64,000 nt of DNA from Enoplolaimus lenunculus (GCA_030248215.1 JASANG010003130.1:124001-188000), one strand, 5' to 3'. Positions 33,120 to 44,615 are shown, numbered from the stretch's first letter. Translations and numbers: made by a program. Notes: generated by a model not told the origin, from the sequence alone.

Positions 33120-34309
33120 AGCAGTTATTTAGCGTCACACGTAACAGTTTTATACGACCAAGCGTAGCGAGCGAGAAAATGTTTTTTGACTCCTAGGATT
33201 CTGAAGGACATTGTTAGTACTCTCAGGCGCTTTATATATTGCCAGAATTTTCCAAAGTTGATATGACACTCTGTCCCCAACTTTATATACGCCCCTCTCG
33301 TGGATTAGAATTTGAACAATGTTGCGAAACGAGAAACACTAACGCAAACATTAACTGCAAATGCAGCGCATTTTTGTGCAATTATTATTATTATTATTGT
33401 ATTTACGTGTATCCTTGGAATTTATTATGCTATGTTGCAAACTATTGCTAATTTGCATGTTTGCAATTTGCAATTTGTTACATTGAAGACATTTTTAATT
33501 TTCTTCAAATGCTGCTGCACCCAAGACCGTGGCTTGGAATTATTGACTTGGGAGGAAATTTTTTAATTTTTTTTATTGTTGCAGAAAAGGTTACGGGTCA
33601 ACATGCATATGAGAAGTTGGCGGCGGTACGGAATATAGACCCCTACGAATGTAATGAAAATCAACTTATTTTATAGATTTCGACGCGCTGAACTCAGCAG
33701 TACCATTTCTAAGGTTGTAGGGGGCTGGGTTTTTGAGTTTTATGGCCCTTTCAACTTCAACTTTTTACAATGTACAATTGTAAACTATGTACAAACGACA
33801 GCCAAATTGTATAACGATTAATCCTGGTATAGCTTATACTTTACGAACATGTGAATGATAGATACTTCCTCTACCAATCTGCGTGTATGCACTATAATTT
33901 CGAGGGTCATAACATTTGAACTGTTTGTCTTGCAGATATGAAACCGGTACCGTTGAACACAGCTCATCGAGATTTGTAAGATAGGCCACGTTTCGTTAAA
34001 TTCCTAGTGGGTTCAGATTCCGTACCTCCGCCTGAGTTTTTGTTGGCTGTCGGAATTGATTGAGAGCACATTGCCACATTTTGCTCGAAGTTAACTTTAT
34101 TACGATTAGCTATGTTCATAGCTGCCTGGCCTCTCTGCGGATTACTTTCTTCAAACTGTTTACGATATGGTCTTTCTTAAATGGGAGGGAGCCAGTTAAG
34201 CTGAAGTGAGGAAAAATCTAATAATTGATCAACCGTACCGGGTTCCGACAAAACTGATACTTTGTATTGAAATGGTATACAAAAAATATGAATAGAAGGG
34301 ACCAGTAAG
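33120..34309. other. no supported gene
   Basis: Three overlapping plus-strand frames (33239-33676) encode Tyr/Ile/Cys-rich or hydrophobic peptides, partly from a TTATTATTATT run. They have no start context, splice context or domain. A scrap of family G core (AAGCGTAGCGAGCGAGAA) lies at 33163. Confidence 0.35.
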
Positions 34310-34465
34310 AAAGGGCGGGACAGGAAGGCTCATCCCCTTCTTGAAAAAATTTTGCCCGCCCCGTTGAAAACTTTCAGCATTGCTTGTAAGTCAACCAAAA
34401 GCCTTGTCTGCCCGTCCTGAATAATTTTTAGCCCCCCCCATAGCAAGGTGAGCTGACAACGGGTC
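34310..34465 (-). mobile_element. family A MITE
   Basis: It keeps AGCATTGCTTGTAAGTCAAC, GAATAATTTTTAGCCCCCCC and GGTGAGCTGACAACGGG. Confidence 0.6.
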
Positions 34466-34611
34466 TGGAATAGAACAATCTCACATATGTAGCCGTAGTG
34501 AAAAGTGCTAGTAATTAAGATACACGTTTGACTTCTCGGAAATTCAAACCTTTAAATAAAAGTTAAACTTCCTTCTATTCATCTGAAATAATGAATGTAC
34601 ATAAACATTAG

Positions 34612-34680
34612 ACGACACTTTATACTTGTTATATGGCTTCCATGGAAGACACTTTATACTTGTTATATGGCTTCCATGAA
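34612..34680. repeat. 34-bp tandem duplication
   Basis: GACACTTTATACTTGTTATA plus TGGCTTCCATG occurs twice in a row. Confidence 0.75.
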
Positions 34681-34698
34681 TCATAGCTCATAAACCAG

Positions 34699-34858
34699 GT
34701 ATATAGCCAGCTCAACCTGGTGCGGGCAAAACAAATTTAGAGGGGCCTTCCCATTGCAATAGCAAGCTCACAAGCGGGCTAAAACTTTTAGGGGTGGGTT
34801 GGTTTCAACATTTTTAATTGGAGCTGAGCGCCAGCTGCCTCCGGTCCCACTGTAACCT
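34699..34858 (+). mobile_element. family A MITE, strongly worn
   Basis: The left end TATATAGCCAGCTCAACC is present. The inside is rearranged and the right end is barely recognisable. Confidence 0.4.
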
Positions 34859-34925
34859 TTATTGTGTTTGAACCATCCCATTTCCAACCATTTCATTCTG
34901 TCCAGTTATGCCTTAATGCCGTTCC

Positions 34926-35082
34926 ACAGCCAACTCACCTGGCTAGGGTAGCTGAAAAGTTTTCATGACGGGTATACAACGGTATTCGATGACTTACAAG
35001 CAAGGTTGAAAATTTTCTATGGGGGCCAAAATTTTTCCAGCAGCGCTGAACCCTCCCTGCCCGACCTCTGGCTACGGACCCG
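34926..35082 (+). mobile_element. family A MITE
   Basis: It runs from CACAGCCAACTCACC to CTCTGGCTACGGACCCG, with TTACAAGCAAGGTTGAAAAT and CCAAAATTTTTCCAG intact. It is among the best-preserved copies. Confidence 0.68.
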
Positions 35083-37163
35083 TGATACGTATATATTACA
35101 GCTTTTCGCTTTTGCCGCCACATACGTGAATCATAAATATTACGTTTGTTACTGTCATAGTCATATTTATATCCTTCCTATTTTATGGAGATGCAGCGTG
35201 TGATGCATATAATATTTGGCGTTTTTTAGTGGTTTGTGGACATTTTTGTTGTTAAAAAATATAAAAAATTTAGTAAAATTAGTACGGATTAGTCTAGAAT
35301 TCTAAATACGTCTAAAACTGCGGTCAAACTGTCCGTAGCAAACAAGTTTTAACTATCGCTATAAACAACTTTGAGGTTTAACGAAACAATAATTGGTGAC
35401 AGCAAGACGATGACATCATTCTTGTGATGTTGGCAAGAATAAACATTGGCTGGGGTTCTGAAAACTTACATGAGTATTTGAGTTATGCTTAAAAATTACT
35501 TTAGTCGTTGACTATACATTTTTTAAAGGGCGAAGTTTGAGTCCTTAAAAATAAATTTTCAAAATTTCAATTTTGGGCGTGAAACGGATCAGGGAACGTC
35601 ATGAGAAACTCAAAGACGCAAAAATTGTCGAAATGCGATCATCATTTTTAGGAGAACGTCGGTTGGTGGAATAATAGAAAAAAAAAACCAGAAATTTGAT
35701 GTTTAGGCTTAACTATTAACTAAACACCAAACGATAAATGGGTCAAGTATTAAATTGCTTAGCCCATACCTGAGTATGAAATTGTATTTAAGTAGGGTTT
35801 CAGAAACCCTGCCATTGTTCATTATTATGCTGAAAACAGAACGTGCATCAATGAACGACGCGGAAAACCTTGGGCTATCAAAGGGATCAGGTGGAACACA
35901 TGGAACCTTGGTGAATCACATTTAGTACTCAGTATATGATATCTCATGGTTCCCTTGGTTGCTCGCATTCTAGGCACCGTTGGCCCAGCGGCGTAGCCTC
36001 GGTGCTGTTTGCTTATGTTTTTAAAATTTGTTTTAGATTAAACCAAACTGTTAAAACCTATTTGAAGAACGTGGGATTTTAATTTTTTAAACAAAAGTGT
36101 CTGCTACATGCATCAAATATTAATATTTAGAATGATACCACTTTATGGAGGGAGATTACTGGTTTGCGATGCCCATAGCGGCGTGTGGCGGTTCCCAGCA
36201 CACAAGAGTACAGAGAGAGAAATCAGTACAGAGAGAGTGGCCGTGTTAGGTATAGAGGCCGGCCTTTTGGGAGGCAGGGAACCGATGAACTTAATAGCGA
36301 CCGGGACGCTTAGCATTACGGTAGTCGAAAAACATTTACGCGCTGCTACCGGTTCGACGCTTGTAGAGTCGGTGAAGGCATTGAAAAGACCTCAGTTGAG
36401 TCTAATTTAAACGAGTGTGTCTAAACATTCGTTGAGTATATAAATTGAAACACGGCCCCTTATAGGAGCGCGGTTGAATGGCAGTCGAAATAGTACCAAC
36501 TTCGGCATTAAATTTGTACCTTCAAGTATTTGTTAATTTATGGGTTAATATTTTTACGATTTAATTGCTTCTAATATTAATAGGTTTTTTAGTGTCTCCT
36601 GAAGCAATTTTACAGACGATTTTGAAAAAAAAAATAAATATACAACGAAAATGTTTGAGGTTCCGACCTTAAATTAAAGCTTTTTCTTTATTGCTCAAGT
36701 TTTAGAGGAGATATTTGAAATTTGAAGTGTTTATATGAGTAAAAACTGTCGTTTTATTACTGCGCATAACCCGTAGTTTGTTGAATTTTTTTAATTTTAT
36801 GTTTGAAATGGAAAGTTGTTTCTTTTTGTTGCTTTCGTCTGTGTATTTCTTTGCAACGCTTCCAATGTTAATAGAGTAACATGATGATGGTCAGTTAATA
36901 CCCAGGCTATGGTGGGTTTTTTCTGTTATCCTACAGCTGGCGTTTGCCTTAATAATTGCGCGACTTTTGAAAATTGTTGTATATTTGAGCATCGCATGAC
37001 CTCAATGGATTATTCCACAGCCAAATTTGAAGTTTTTAAATATTTCATGTTTTTGAGATCCCGAGATTATATACCATTGAAAACAAATTGCCACGCCGAG
37101 GCGAATAGTGTTTAGTTTTTCGAGATTAGACAAATAATTCGCGGGCAATGTCCCTGTCCCTGC
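35083..37163. other. no supported gene
   Basis: A 100-codon plus frame at 36108-36410 is less AT-rich than its surroundings but shows no domain and no clear splice sites, so I leave it uncalled. A stretch near 35587 shares GGGAA-GTCATGA-AACTCAAA words with 26499. Confidence 0.35.
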
Positions 37164-37328
37164 TAGGCACGTAGCCAGCCCAAATTGCTAGGACGGCTAA
37201 AAATTTTCCGGAGGGGCTTTCAATGGTTTTCAATAACTTGGAAGCAAGGTTGAAGATATTCTAGGGGGTAAGAGCCAAAATTTTTCCAGGGGGGTGAGTC
37301 TCCCTGCCCCCCTTTGCTACAGACCCGT
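37164..37328 (+). mobile_element. family A MITE
   Basis: It runs from CTAGGCACGTAGCCAGCCCA to CCCCTTTGCTACAGACCCG. Confidence 0.65.
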
Positions 37329-37491
37329 GCCCCTCTACTTGAGTTTAGCTTGTCGCTCATTTCACTCTCGACGGTTTTCACTGATATGTATTGCGCCACA
37401 TCATTAACTTCTGGACGCTCCACTTTGATAACTAAAATACGTCTTTCAAGCTGATGGTGCAATAGTCTCTTGCCTCTCTTTGGTTCCATCC

Positions 37492-37868
37492 AATGGCGGA
37501 TCCACGGGGGGGCCACCCCGGCCGTGAGCCCCCCCAAGAGCATCTCGACAAAAATTATATAGTGTCTATGCTGTTCTACGCTGTTTATTTCTCTGTTTTA
37601 TACACAATAGTATAAGCACGCTTTAAATTCTCTTGGCCCTGGAGTCATTTATGCGCTACAATTAGGGATAATAGACATTTATGGAGTCTAAACAAGGGTT
37701 TAACGGCTCTACCCGCTTACGGATTCTTATTAGGGATACGGACTCCTATTAATTGGGACTCAAAATGGGGACCCCCTCTTATTTGGGTCACTACAGTATG
37801 GGTCAAAAATAACTTTATTACCTCTGAAATTTTGGGCCCCCCATTTTGAGATCCTGGATCCGTCACTG
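37492..37868. mobile_element. family E MITE split by a family C element
   Basis: The element starts CAATGGCGGATCCACGGGG and ends TGAGATCCTGGATCCGTCACTG in worn form. The flanks GTTCCATC (37484-37491 and 37869-37876) are identical, the hAT-type 8-bp duplication. Compared with the 176-bp copy at 19746, about 240 bp of foreign sequence sits after CAAAAATTATATAG. Confidence 0.82.
37562..37799. mobile_element. family C element nested in family E
   Basis: It holds CTGGAGTCATTTATGCGC, ACGGATTCTTATTAGGGATA and the family C right end CTTATTTGGGTCACTACAGT. The left end is not the canonical one. Confidence 0.65.
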
Positions 37869-37950
37869 GTTCCATCCCTGTGAGAAGGCAAGCCAGTCTT
37901 TTTAACCCCCCTTTGGTTCCATCCCTGTGGGACGGCAAGCCAATCTGGCA
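37867..37950. repeat. imperfect direct repeat
   Basis: TTGGTTCCATCCCTGTG-GA-GGCAAGCCA-TCT occurs twice, about 54 bp apart. Confidence 0.6.
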
Positions 37951-38066
37951 CTGTATATTTTCATTCTTTTGCAAAAATACCTAGCAAAAAATTTATATTT
38001 TGATTTAATTACGCCGTAGCAAGCATGTGTGGTCATAGATACCTTTCACAACAAAGATTATAGTAT

Positions 38067-38244
38067 GGTCGGTACTTTGAGAATCGAACCGTTTATTCGT
38101 GGGACTATAATAGAGTAAGGTTCAGCTTTCGACGTAATTTTTTTGCATAAGTTTAGGACTAGTTATAGGCGTATCCTTAGGCTAAACGTTTAAGCTTAGG
38201 AATATGCTTATACTACTGTTACGCTCCTCAAAGTAACATTGGCC
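38067..38244 (-). mobile_element. family B MITE, mixed ends
   Basis: The left part (AACCGTTTATTCGTGGGACT, then ATAATAGAGTAAGG) is of subtype B2. The right end (CAAAGTAACATTGGCC) is of subtype B1. The inside has TTAGG-TTAGG tracts. Confidence 0.55.
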
Positions 38245-38299
38245 AAGTGGTCTCTAAGCCATTATAATCGATATTTTTTCAATACCGAACAGTTTTATT

Positions 38300-38453
38300 C
38301 AGTGCCGGATTCAGAGAGTTTTGATTGAGAAGAGGCTGCGCGATATTTAATTGTGAAAAAGCACGCGAGTAACCAAAAGCAATTTTTGTACTAAATTTGA
38401 ATTCAGTTTGGGACTTAAGCCTGAATGATCTTTTTTGGATCCGCCAGTGAACC
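38300..38453 (+). mobile_element. family G repeat copy with hAT-like ends
   Basis: It starts CAGTGCCGGATTCAGAGAG and ends TTTTTGGATCCGCCAGTG. The core is AGCACGCGAGTAACCAAAAG. This copy best defines the family's ends. Confidence 0.6.
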
Positions 38454-38545
38454 GTTTTATTTTCAATATCGAACAGTTGTATCTCTGACAGTTGCTTAGT
38501 GACTGTTTTAAATTTACCCAGTGAAACGTTACTTGCATAAATGTA

Positions 38546-38704
38546 CACTGTAAAAAATGGGGAGCCAAATTGACTATCTCGGAAATAGGTTTTTCCCGAC
38601 TACACAAGCTGAGTCAAATTCGACTCAGCCAGAGTCAATCGTGCGACATAGTGAATCGAATTTGACTCTGGCGGAGTCAATTTGACTCACCATTTTTTGC
38701 AGTG
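38546..38704. mobile_element. family I MITE, Tc1/mariner-type
   Basis: The ends CACTGTAAAAAATGGGGAGC and the reverse complement of the right end, CACTGCAAAAAATGGTGAGT, are inverted repeats that run on for about 30 bp through CAAATTGACT. TA lies on each side (38544-38545, 38705-38706), the target duplication of Tc1/mariner elements. The interior has more GACTC/GAGTC words. It does not code. Confidence 0.78.
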
Positions 38705-38817
38705 TAATAAGATTCCCACTAATTTAGTGCTTGAGGGTAGCTTTTAATAATAAGGTTGCAGAAAAGACCGCTAAATCATGTATTATTTGTGCGAGCAGAC
38801 AATCAGTTAACTCTGTT

Positions 38818-39648
38818 GTAAGATTGCATTTGGCTTATAGCTCTCTTCGCTTGCGAGGTGTTATAACTACTATTGTGTATTCTCGAAAAGCCTATTTCGG
38901 AGAGCGTCAATTTGACTAACTATTTTTGCCATCTAAGATTGCAGTCAATTTGACTGACCATTTTTTCAGTGTAAGATTGCATTTGGCTTATAGCTCTCTT
39001 CGTTTGCGAGGTGTTATAACTGCTATTGTGTATTCTCGAAAAGCCTATTTCGGAGAGCGTCAATTTGACTAACTATTTTTGCAGTCTAAGATTGCAGTCA
39101 ATTTGACTGATCATTTTTTCAGTGTAAGATTGCATTTGGCTTATAGCTCTCTTCGTTTGCGAGGTGTTATAACTGCTATTGTGTATTCTCGAAAAGCCTA
39201 TGTCGGAGAGCGTCAATTTGACTAACTATTTTTGCAGTCTAAGATTGCAGTCAATTTGACTGACCATTTTTTCAGTGTAAGATTGCATTTGGCTCATAGC
39301 TCTCTTCGCTTGCGAGGTATTATAACTACTATTGTGTATTCTCGAAAAGCCTATTTCGGAGAGCGTCAATTTGACTAACTATTTTTGCAGTCTAAGATTG
39401 CAGTCAATTTGACTGACCATTTTTTCAGTGTAAGATTGCATTTGGCTCATAGCTCTCTTCGCTTGCGAGGTGTTATAACTACTATTGTGTATTCTCGAAA
39501 AGCCTATTTCGGAGAGCGTCAATTTGACTAACTATTTTTGCAGTCTAAGATTGAAGTCAATTTGACTGACCATTTTTCAGTGTTAGATTGCATTTGGCTT
39601 ATAGCTCTCTTCGCTTGCGAGGTGTTATAACTACTATTGTGTATTCTG
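38818..39648. repeat. 153-bp tandem array, 5.4 copies
   Basis: Units start at 38818, 38971, 39124, 39277, 39430 and 39582 (the last is cut off at about 39648). Each begins GTAAGATTGCATTTGGC and ends TGACTGACCATTTTTTCAGT, which is the right end of family I. A second family I-like end (GTCAATTTGACTAACTATTT) lies mid-unit. Units are nearly identical, so the array is young. Confidence 0.93.
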
Positions 39649-39770
39649 CGCCCCTTCGATGAAAAATTACTGGATCCGTCATTGTACACACTGTGAGTAT
39701 ATACCATTATTTCAACAGGATTTTGGGTTTTTGGTTATAATTTGACGCGTAAAAAACCTAAAACGAGCAG

Positions 39771-39905
39771 GCCCGACGCCAGCTCACCTTGCCAGCGAGC
39801 TAGAAAATTTTTTGCGCGTTTCATGCAAGAATTTTCGATAAGTTACAAGCGAAGTTGAAAAGTTTTCAACCCTTCTGCTGGTCCCCTTCTAGCTGCGAGT
39901 CCGAA
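39771..39905 (+). mobile_element. family A MITE, worn
   Basis: It runs from GGCCCGACGCCAGCTCACC to CTTCTAGCTGCGAGTCC. Confidence 0.5.
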
Positions 39906-41023
39906 AACGAGCATCCGGTTTAGGTTGTGCAAGCGCTTTTAGTTGGGTTTAGAGTGAAATTGAATTATTTTCCAGTTCGACAACCATATATTACCAGACG
40001 TCTTGGACGAACTAGGCATGACAGCGTGTACTAAAACAGGGGTATAACGATTCGCTAAAATTCCCGGGGGGTGGTGGAAAATAGATAGTTTTGCAGACTT
40101 TAAAATTTGCTACATCTTGCTGATCACAATATATCCACGTAGGCTCGTAGAAAGCTCTTACATGAAGTTATACCCACTGGAAATGAAATCCTTGATGCGC
40201 ACATGGAAGTAGACGCATTTTCTTTCAGCGTAGGCTCACAAGTGTCGGCTTTCATTTCTGTGCCATTTGAATATTAGAAAACGTTTGGGTTGAACTTTTG
40301 TGGAGCGTGGGTTTTTTGGCAAAAATGTCTAATGGTGGATGAAAAGAAACAGGAACGTGATGGTAAAGTGTGATATTTCTAGATAACTGTATAATTGTTA
40401 TCAAGGTCTATGTCAGCAGGTTATGTTACCTACTGAATCTACGGCAATTCGTCAACTAGCAACTTGTTTTCCAACAGTGTTCTAATGTATATGTGTATGT
40501 ATATTTAAGCATAATCTTAAGCGTAATCCTAAGCCTAAGCATAAAGCATAATGATGGGCGGCGAATTGTCGAGTCGACGAAATTTCACATAACAAGTTGT
40601 CGGACGAGCTGGCGGGCGACAAATTGCCGTGATACCGACATTACCGACATAAGAAATTACACAATAGTGGAAACAAGCACAAGAAATCTATGTGCCGTGT
40701 GAAAAATGGCGTTGATAGGCAGCGCTACGGGATCTCAATTTTAGCTTTTACAACTTCAGTTAATGCCTGTTGAATCCAACAGCGAGGGGATCCATTGATG
40801 TAAGTATAGTTTTTACAACTTCCCCGCCCACAGTTTTAATGCTTGTAAAATTCTAGCGTAAGCTTAGATTAGAATGATTAGGCTTAGTCTTGGGTAGGGT
40901 ATAAAAGCGCGGTGTTGCGGTGCTTTTAAAGAAATTAAACAGACTTTCATTGTTAAAGTTTTTCTGTATTTATTATTAATACTTTGGTCTACTTTAACAC
41001 GACTATGTAGCACTGCGTTTTAC
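39906..41023. other. no gene seen; TTAGGC scraps
   Basis: TTAAGCGTAATCCTAAGCCT near 40521 and GATTAGGCTTAGTCTTGGG near 40877 look like scraps of family B. I see no gene. Confidence 0.4.
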
Positions 41024-41031
41024 TCAAAAAC

Positions 41032-41224
41032 CAGTTTCGGATCCAGAAATTTCTGACGGTGGTGGCTGGTTGGCAAAAGTTATGAAACGCAATTTTACTA
41101 TATGCAATAAATGTGTTCATTTTCTGAGGGGTAAAATTGTACCGTAGGGATCTTACCATTTTATCACAAAAAGTTTCCTGACGAGGGCGCATACGACCCC
41201 GTCTTTGTTCTGGATCCGCTAGTG
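41032..41224. mobile_element. family F MITE
   Basis: It runs from CAGTTTCGGATCCAGAAATT to GTTCTGGATCCGCTAGTG, with TCTGACGGTGGTGGCTGGTT inside. The flanks TCAAAAAC and TCAGCAAC agree at six of eight bases. Confidence 0.72.
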
Positions 41225-41843
41225 TCAGCAACGGTTTTGAAACAAAGAGAGGCAAAAACCCATTATACAAATTATTATTATTATTATTTCTAATTCGCAA
41301 ATCGCTTTAAGCTTAGGTTCGTGCAGTGTTCGCTCTTATTTGTTGCTTCAGGCCAGATAAAAATGGATTTGCTGTAGTAAATTTGTTGCAGAATTTCAAA
41401 TTTTTCTAATTTTCGCACCGTTTTTGTATGTTTTATGATCGAAATTCACACAAATTTACACTGTTATTTATGTGACTTTCACAATTTGCAGGTAGCAGCG
41501 CGTAACGTTTGCTGTATAGTTTTTGAGTGAAATATAGAAAATGTATAAAAAATTAATAGAGCGTCCATATCCTGTCCCTGCAGACGCGAACAGGTCGCAA
41601 ACGAAGGTTTTGTGATTTTGTTCAATAGAAAAAAGTGTATTTTAAAAAAACATCATTTCCTGTGTTACTTACCAGAAGGTAAAGCATTTTCGTTAATATT
41701 TTCAGTGATAAAATAAGAATTTCAATTGGATGTGGGTATTTTGTGCGAATTTTTTTAGTCAGAATTTTTAAAACGTAAGAGATGACGTGACAAGAGTGTG
41801 TGAATTGAAGACATTTTGTGTTCTAAATATCTGGTTTGCACAC
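41225..41843. other. no gene seen
   Basis: A short ATT repeat lies near 41270. I recognise nothing else. Confidence 0.35.
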
Positions 41844-42075
41844 TGTGAATTCTAGTGAATTGATTTTAATTCAGGTGTTGTTGAATCACTGAGGCTGAAT
41901 TAGGTCTTTTAGAAATCTGTATTCCGAATGATTGAATTCATTCCGAGTTAATCAACTCACTCGGAATTAAATTAGCTCCGAGCGAATTAATGTTTACTGT
42001 TGTTAACTCAGAAATAACCAGAAACCAGACTGATTTGTTCTCTGAGTTGATTACTAGACTCACGGGAATTTACGG
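41844..42075 (-). mobile_element. family J MITE
   Basis: This is the reverse-oriented partner of 7816-8064. It shares TGTTAACTCAGAAATAACCA and many GAATTGA/TCAACTC words. Confidence 0.52.
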
Positions 42076-42275
42076 TATATTTCGCTGTGCTGACTAAGAT
42101 AACAATCAAAGCACAGCAGTGTAATCTTTTAAGCCAGTCTGCACAACCAGAGGTATGCCTCATACACAAATTTCAAATATATTGTGTGGTATAGTTGCCA
42201 CTATGATGATATGCAGTGGAGCTTCTGATTTGTCTGGCGTTTCATGCTCCCTGCTAACAATTTGTTACCCCCTTC

Positions 42276-42460
42276 GGCCCATCTAAACATCACGGGCGGA
42301 ACCGTTTTTCTGTCGGACTGCAATAGAGTAAGCTTAAGCTTTACACTATTTTTTGATCGGCTTTGGCTTTTAGGCTTAGGTTTAGGAATATGCTAATTCT
42401 TACGCTTAGGCTTAGCAATATGTTAATAATATAGTTCCGCCCCTGTTCTTTATATTGGAT
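42276..42460 (-). mobile_element. family B MITE, subtype B2
   Basis: It starts GGCCCATCTAAACATCACGG and ends CCGCCCCTGTTCTTTATATT-GG. The interior has two TTAGGCTTAGG tracts. A family A scrap (TTGAGCTGGCTACG) follows at 42478. Confidence 0.7.
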
Positions 42461-42492
42461 CCCTCCCTTCTCATCATGTTGAGCTGGCTACG

Positions 42493-43066
42493 AACTTAAA
42501 ATTTGTATTCAAACGCGTAACTTTGAATCTTCCGCAAGGTACATCGCTGTGAGCAATTTCGACTGAAGTGTGATGAAACTGAGCAGTGAGTCCCGTTGAG
42601 TTGAACTAGCGGTACTGAACTCCAGCACTGACAATTCTGTCTGATTGCGTTAGAAAAAACATTGAACTTTTTGTTGTAAAAATACTAATTCTATAAGACA
42701 ACGCGATATATGGCGCATCTTGCAATATTTATGCGATTGACTGCTGTTGTGTGTGTGTGTGACTCACAGAAATTTTAAGTTACATTTTTCAATTGTTGAA
42801 ATAGATATTTGCGAATTTGACTGAATTTTTTTGTTGGTTTTTCATTATTTATTTGTAAAATTGTAAAGTTTGCAGTGTTTTTACGGCGGCAAAGTTAAGT
42901 TTTGGTCGCTCTATTCGCCGCGTCACATTGACTTGGAAGTTTTCGAAATACTTTGCGAATTCAAAATGTTTGACAATTCAGTTTAGTGGCGAACCTAAGA
43001 GCGGAATGCGTTGTGTATCCTTTTAGCAGCACGGCCGTACATAAAATTTTGCGATGCAAATGGTTC
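42493..43066. other. no gene seen
   Basis: A short GTGTGTGTGTGTG run lies near 42750. I see no gene. Confidence 0.35.
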
Positions 43067-43306
43067 GGCCCATGTATAGAACAGGGCCGCAACAGTAGTA
43101 TAAGCATATTCCTAAGATTGACTTTTTAAACTTTAGTTTAAAGTTTCGAACTCAACGTTTTTTGTCTGGAGGTATTTATGCACTACAATTACGGATAATT
43201 GATATTTAGGGACTCTGTCCTCTTACGGACTCTTATTCGGTATACGGATTCCTATTGATTGGTGCTCATAATGGGGAACCTCCTCTTATTCAGGTCACTG
43301 CAGTAG
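43067..43306. mobile_element. chimera of family B and family C ends
   Basis: It starts with a clean B2 terminus (GGCCCATGTATAGAACAGGG, then CCTAAGATTG). After about 43120 it turns into the family C right half (ACTCTTATTCGG, ending TCAGGTCACTGCAGTAG). The two families share a short internal stretch where the switch may have occurred. Confidence 0.6.
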
Positions 43307-43655
43307 TTTGTGAGAGTGTAAAATTTTGACTTTAGTCTGACTAAGCAAACCAGTATCTGCTGTCAAACATGGAAGGTTTCATGGACGTTTTGATATCTCA
43401 GGAACATCATTCCTTGTCCTACAACAATTGTTGGCTTATTTTCGGGAAATGTATGGTACTTTAATCTTTTGGAATTCAATTTACTGACCCAAACTCAAAT
43501 GAAATTTTTCGAATAAGTACAATCGCTAGTCCTAATGCAAGTAATCGTTGTATTAATGACAACCCCTCAGTTGGCAATGGCGCATCCACACTGCAGGGTC
43601 CAATCGTGCTTTTTGTTTTTTCTGACCAGCAGTTCTGTAGAAATTTTATCTATCA

Positions 43656-43840
43656 GGGACATTATAAAGACCAAAGCCACAATAAAAGTACAAGCAGTTT
43701 CCTAAGCTTAAGCTTAAGCGAAAGAATAAGCCTATACCTAAGCCTAAGCCTAAGCCGAAGCAAAATAATTGCTTTAATGCTTAAGCTTACTCTATTGCAG
43801 CCGCACGGAAAAACAGACCGCCCCTGATCTTTATATATGT
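43656..43840 (+). mobile_element. family B MITE, subtype B2, long TTAGGC tract
   Basis: The interior carries CCTAAGCTTAAGCTTAAGCG and CCTATACCTAAGCCTAAGCC. The right end is AAACAGACCGCCCCTGATCT. The left end is worn. Confidence 0.62.
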
Positions 43841-43939
43841 CTCATGCGGGGTTCTAGCTGGTAACATTTTGTCTGACCGTTTATCCGTTATCAGATTCAA
43901 AAAATTTGAATTGTCTGCTATCCTGATGTGACATCTACT

Positions 43940-44360
43940 GTTTGTACTGCAATATCATATGATATTCCAAATATTGTCTGCGAGTATCATATGATATGTT
44001 TGAAAATGTCTGCAAAGTTGTGGTAAACTAGCTTGATTGTACTGTAGAATGTTATATGATACTAAAATTTCAAATTTGAATTATTTGTACTTAGGAATAT
44101 ATTTTGGGAAAAAACTTAGCGAGAAAGATAACGGTAGAAGCTAATTCAACTTGCGAAATCATTTAATGCTGCATTATCCGACTTTTTACTGTTTTATTTA
44201 GCGTGCACAAATTCCATTGTCCTGGATATTTAGTAGAATTTTGGAATATCATATGATATTCGCATAAATGTCCCACAGTATCATATGACAAATGGTTATT
44301 TGTATACGATGATCGCTCGACATCAGTGATTTGTAAGCCGATGTCATATGACATTCACAT
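43940..44360. repeat. cluster of CATATG-centred palindromes
   Basis: AATATCATATGATATT, a perfect 16-bp palindrome, occurs at 43951 and 44245. TATCATATGATA occurs at 43985, GTTATATGATAC at 44051, TATCATATGACA at 44279 and ATGTCATATGACAT at 44341. Six related sites in about 400 bp lie just upstream of the first detected exon of the RalGDS-type gene. Each near-perfect site contains CATATG, an E-box form. Confidence 0.6.
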
Positions 44361-44615
44361 TTGGTCTACATAACCGCTATTCGTATCACAGAATTTTATG
44401 TTGACGTCGAATCAACATTGGACAAAACGTGTTCCAAGCTGCCCCAGTTATAACGTGAACGCCGCATCAGTTAGTAACACATGGACACACTACTTGAAAA
44501 ATAATTTTATAGAACACAACTCACTGCTTTCCAAAATCGTGACTACGTTCTAGTCGGTAGGTGGTACCGCAAAAATGTTTTAAAAAATATTATAATGTTT
44601 TGCTCAATATTTCAG

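Noticed and set aside
36108-36410. 100-codon plus-strand frame of more balanced composition
   Set aside because: No domain, no repeats of it elsewhere in the window and no good splice sites or start context. It may be a relic, but I cannot support it.
38731-39650. CRISPR-like array because of regular spacing
   Set aside because: The whole 153-bp unit is repeated, with no variable spacers, and the setting is eukaryotic.
40494-40905. TTAGGC-type words as possible interstitial telomere sequence
   Set aside because: Every such tract in the window sits in, or looks like a scrap of, family B, so a transposon origin explains them better than a chromosome fusion.
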